From: Paraconexibacter sp040581415 | GTDB lineage: Bacteria; Actinomycetota; Thermoleophilia; Solirubrobacterales; Solirubrobacteraceae | Assembly (NCBI RefSeq): GCF_040581415.1 | Contig: NZ_CP114014.1 | Coordinates: forward strand, 3,348,001 to 3,412,000 | Length of the DNA stretch: 64,000 nt | Reading direction: 5' to 3' | Shown here: positions 62,968 through 64,000 of the stretch, piece by piece | Layout of the letters: every line of letters begins with the position of its first letter | How positions within the stretch are numbered: position 1 is the first letter of the stretch | Position numbers and translations under genes: made by a program | The notes under the pieces: model-generated | What the model was told of the DNA's origin: nothing | Databases searched by the model: none | What the model saw: only the letters and a program-made list of their open reading frames with translations

Positions 62968-63117
62968 GTGTCCGAGCGGATCCTGACGCGCACCGAGCGC
63001 GCGACGGCGCGGCTCGCCACGGGCGCGGTGGCGCACTTCGTCTGCGGCCTGATCGACTGGGTGGTCCTGCTCGGCCGGTTCGCCCGCGCGAAGCTGCGCG
63101 GGGGCGACTGGGGCTGA
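62968..63117 (+). CDS. 49-aa gene divergent from tig
   Basis: Reading right from GTG at 62968: an amphipathic start (ERILTRTERATARLATG), a mixed hydrophobic centre (AVAHFVCGLIDWVVLLGRFA) and a basic tail (RAKLRGGDWG). No known family. The -10 TACCTT ends 6 nt before the GTG, the same geometry as recognised genes here. The start at 62968 is well supported by that spacing and the stop is 63115-63117. Confidence 0.6.
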   Translation: MSERILTRTERATARLATGAVAHFVCGLIDWVVLLGRFARAKLRGGDWG

Positions 63118-63241
63118 CGGCGGTCCCCCGGACGACCCGCCCCACGGAAGGTCGCCGGTCCAGCCGGGCCCTGGCTGGCCGGAGGGTCCCGCGGGCCTGA
63201 CCCGTCGAATCCTCCGCGGACCCGCCGCTGACCCCGCAGCG

Positions 63242-63365
63242 GCGGCCAATGGCGTTCCACCCGGCGGGGAGCCGTGCGATCCTCCGCTCGCCCCGCCCGG
63301 CCCGCGGCCAATGGCATTTCACCCGGCCGGGAGCCGTGCGATCCACCACTCGCCCCGCTGGCCGG
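63242..63365. repeat. 62-bp tandem repeat, 2 copies (family A)
   Basis: Units begin at 63242 and 63304 with GCGGCCAATGG and share TTCACCCGG and GAGCCGTGCGATCC with the 61-bp units at 8459-8688. A degenerate partial copy lies just upstream. Confidence 0.82.
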
Positions 63366-63447
63366 CCGCCCGCCCCGCTCCGCACCCGAGACCCCGCACC
63401 CGCCAGCGCCCACCCCCGTCTCCAGCCCGCAGTTCCCAAAGCCGGCA

Positions 63448-63590
63448 CGACCACGAGGTCCTCGGCGTCAGCGCCGCAGACTCCCGACCACCAGGCCCTC
63501 GGCACCAGCGCCACCGACCCCCGATCACCAGGCCCGCGGCATCAGCACCACCGACCGCCCGACCACCTAGGCCCGCAGCGCCACCCACCC
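63448..63590 (-). repeat. 37/38-bp tandem repeat, 3 copies, inverted relative to the 27-kb locus (family B)
   Basis: On the minus strand, units open GGTGGTCGGG or GGTGATCGGG, continue GGTCGGTGGC or variants, then GCTGATGCCG or GCTGACGCCG, and end GAGGACCT or GGGCCT. Same consensus as 27013-27120. Confidence 0.85.
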
Positions 63591-63633
63591 CCACGACGTC
63601 TGACCAAGACCCACTTCCAGCGCGAACAGCCGG

Positions 63634-64000
63634 TCAGCCGCGCAGCGCGAAGATCGGCCAGCTGCCCGGGACGCCCTTCAGCGGGTGGTGACCGCGGTCC
63701 TCGAACGAGAGGCCGCTCCCCACGACCGTGCCGAACGTCGTCCCCGAGACCAGCACCTCCCCCGGTGCCGCCATCGCACCGACCCGGGCCGCGATGTGGA
63801 CCGCCATGCCGCCCACGTCGCCTCCGATCCGCTCGCATTCGCCGGTGTGCATCCCCGCACGTACCGTGAGACCCAGCGACGCCACCGTGCCGACGATCGC
63901 GTCGGCGCAGCGGACGGCCTGCGACGGCGGACCGGCGAACGTCGCCAGGAACGCGTCCCCGATGGTCTTGACCTCCTCGCCGCCGAAGCTCGAGAGCGTC
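63634..64000 (-). CDS. Class III adenylate/guanylate cyclase, C-terminal part
   Basis: Partial: the C-terminal 121 codons of a gene that continues past the right edge. Seen: LSSFGGEEVKTIGDAFLATFAGPP with the substrate-specifying Lys and metal-binding Asp of class III cyclases, then RAGMHTGECERIGGDVGGMAVHIAARVG and a short tail (GHHPLKGVPGSWPIFAL). It makes cyclic nucleotide from ATP (or GTP); the Lys in KTIGD favours ATP. The N-terminal domains are not visible. Confidence 0.88.
   Translation of the reverse strand, partial: TLSSFGGEEVKTIGDAFLATFAGPPSQAVRCADAIVGTVASLGLTVRAGMHTGECERIGGDVGGMAVHIAARVGAMAAPGEVLVSGTTFGTVVGSGLSFEDRGHHPLKGVPGSWPIFALRG

Larger units (their letters stand above)
63118..63633. 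other. Intergenic region with repeat families A and B
   Basis: 516 bp without a supported gene. It holds two 62-bp units of family A (63242-63365), a partial unit before them (about 63181-63240), and about three 37-38-bp units of family B in reverse orientation (63448-63590). No promoter for the cyclase is visible because that gene reads in from the right. Confidence 0.7.

Overview
The window is 64 kb of very GC-rich bacterial chromosome, dense with housekeeping genes, with no phage, plasmid, insertion sequence or CRISPR locus that I can see. Family content, GC bias, GTG/TTG starts and the MreBCD/RodA/PBP2 shape cluster fit a rod-type high-GC actinobacterium. My best guess is the deep-branching Thermoleophilia (Solirubrobacterales, Patulibacter/Conexibacter-like), which is an inference from protein style and not a database match.

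Layout. 0-7 kb (minus strand): an SDR cut by the left edge, an ECF sigma factor with a coupled single-span membrane partner, lepA preceded by a 19-codon upstream ORF that repeats the LepA N-terminus, a methyltransferase and murJ. 7-16.6 kb: rpsT (+), holA, comEC and comEA (DNA uptake), leuS, and on the plus strand an epoxide-hydrolase-like enzyme and a coiled-coil protein. 16.6-23.3 kb: tRNA-Ala(GGC), a SIMPL protein, a small membrane protein, a siderophore-interacting-type flavoreductase with a palindromic operator, and a secreted Ntn acylase with a secreted partner. 23.3-27 kb: fusA, standing alone behind a long structured leader, and an alpha/beta hydrolase. 27.4-33.3 kb: obg-proB-(100 aa)-proA-nadD-rsfS plus an SDR. 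33.3-35 kb: an inserted block (SDR, cupredoxin, membrane protein). 35-44.7 kb: ndk-maf-mreBCD-mrdA-rodA-rne-rplU-rpmA, all leftward. 44.7-51.4 kb: two tandem pairs of secreted paralogues, beta-propeller-like and SGNH hydrolases. 51.4-55.4 kb: valS-folC and a 42-aa membrane peptide. 55.4-63.1 kb: zinc-ribbon protein, nudC, clpX, clpP, a tetR/MFS efflux pair, tig and a divergent 49-aa gene. The right edge cuts a class III nucleotidyl cyclase.

Two regulatory themes stand out. First, about 20 genes have a TAnnnT -10 hexamer ending 6-10 nt before the start codon with no room for a Shine-Dalgarno site, so much of the region is probably translated from leaderless mRNAs. Some divergent genes share one TA step between opposing -10 elements. 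Second, several intergenic gaps hold short tandem repeat families (about 61, 37, 72 and 63 bp periods) that recur at distant loci.

Two conserved neighbourhoods, rplU-rpmA-obg and tig-clpP-clpX, are each split by a small accessory module. Start codons were chosen by conservation, ATGA/GTGA/TTGA overlaps and -10 spacing; functions are by recognition of family motifs only.
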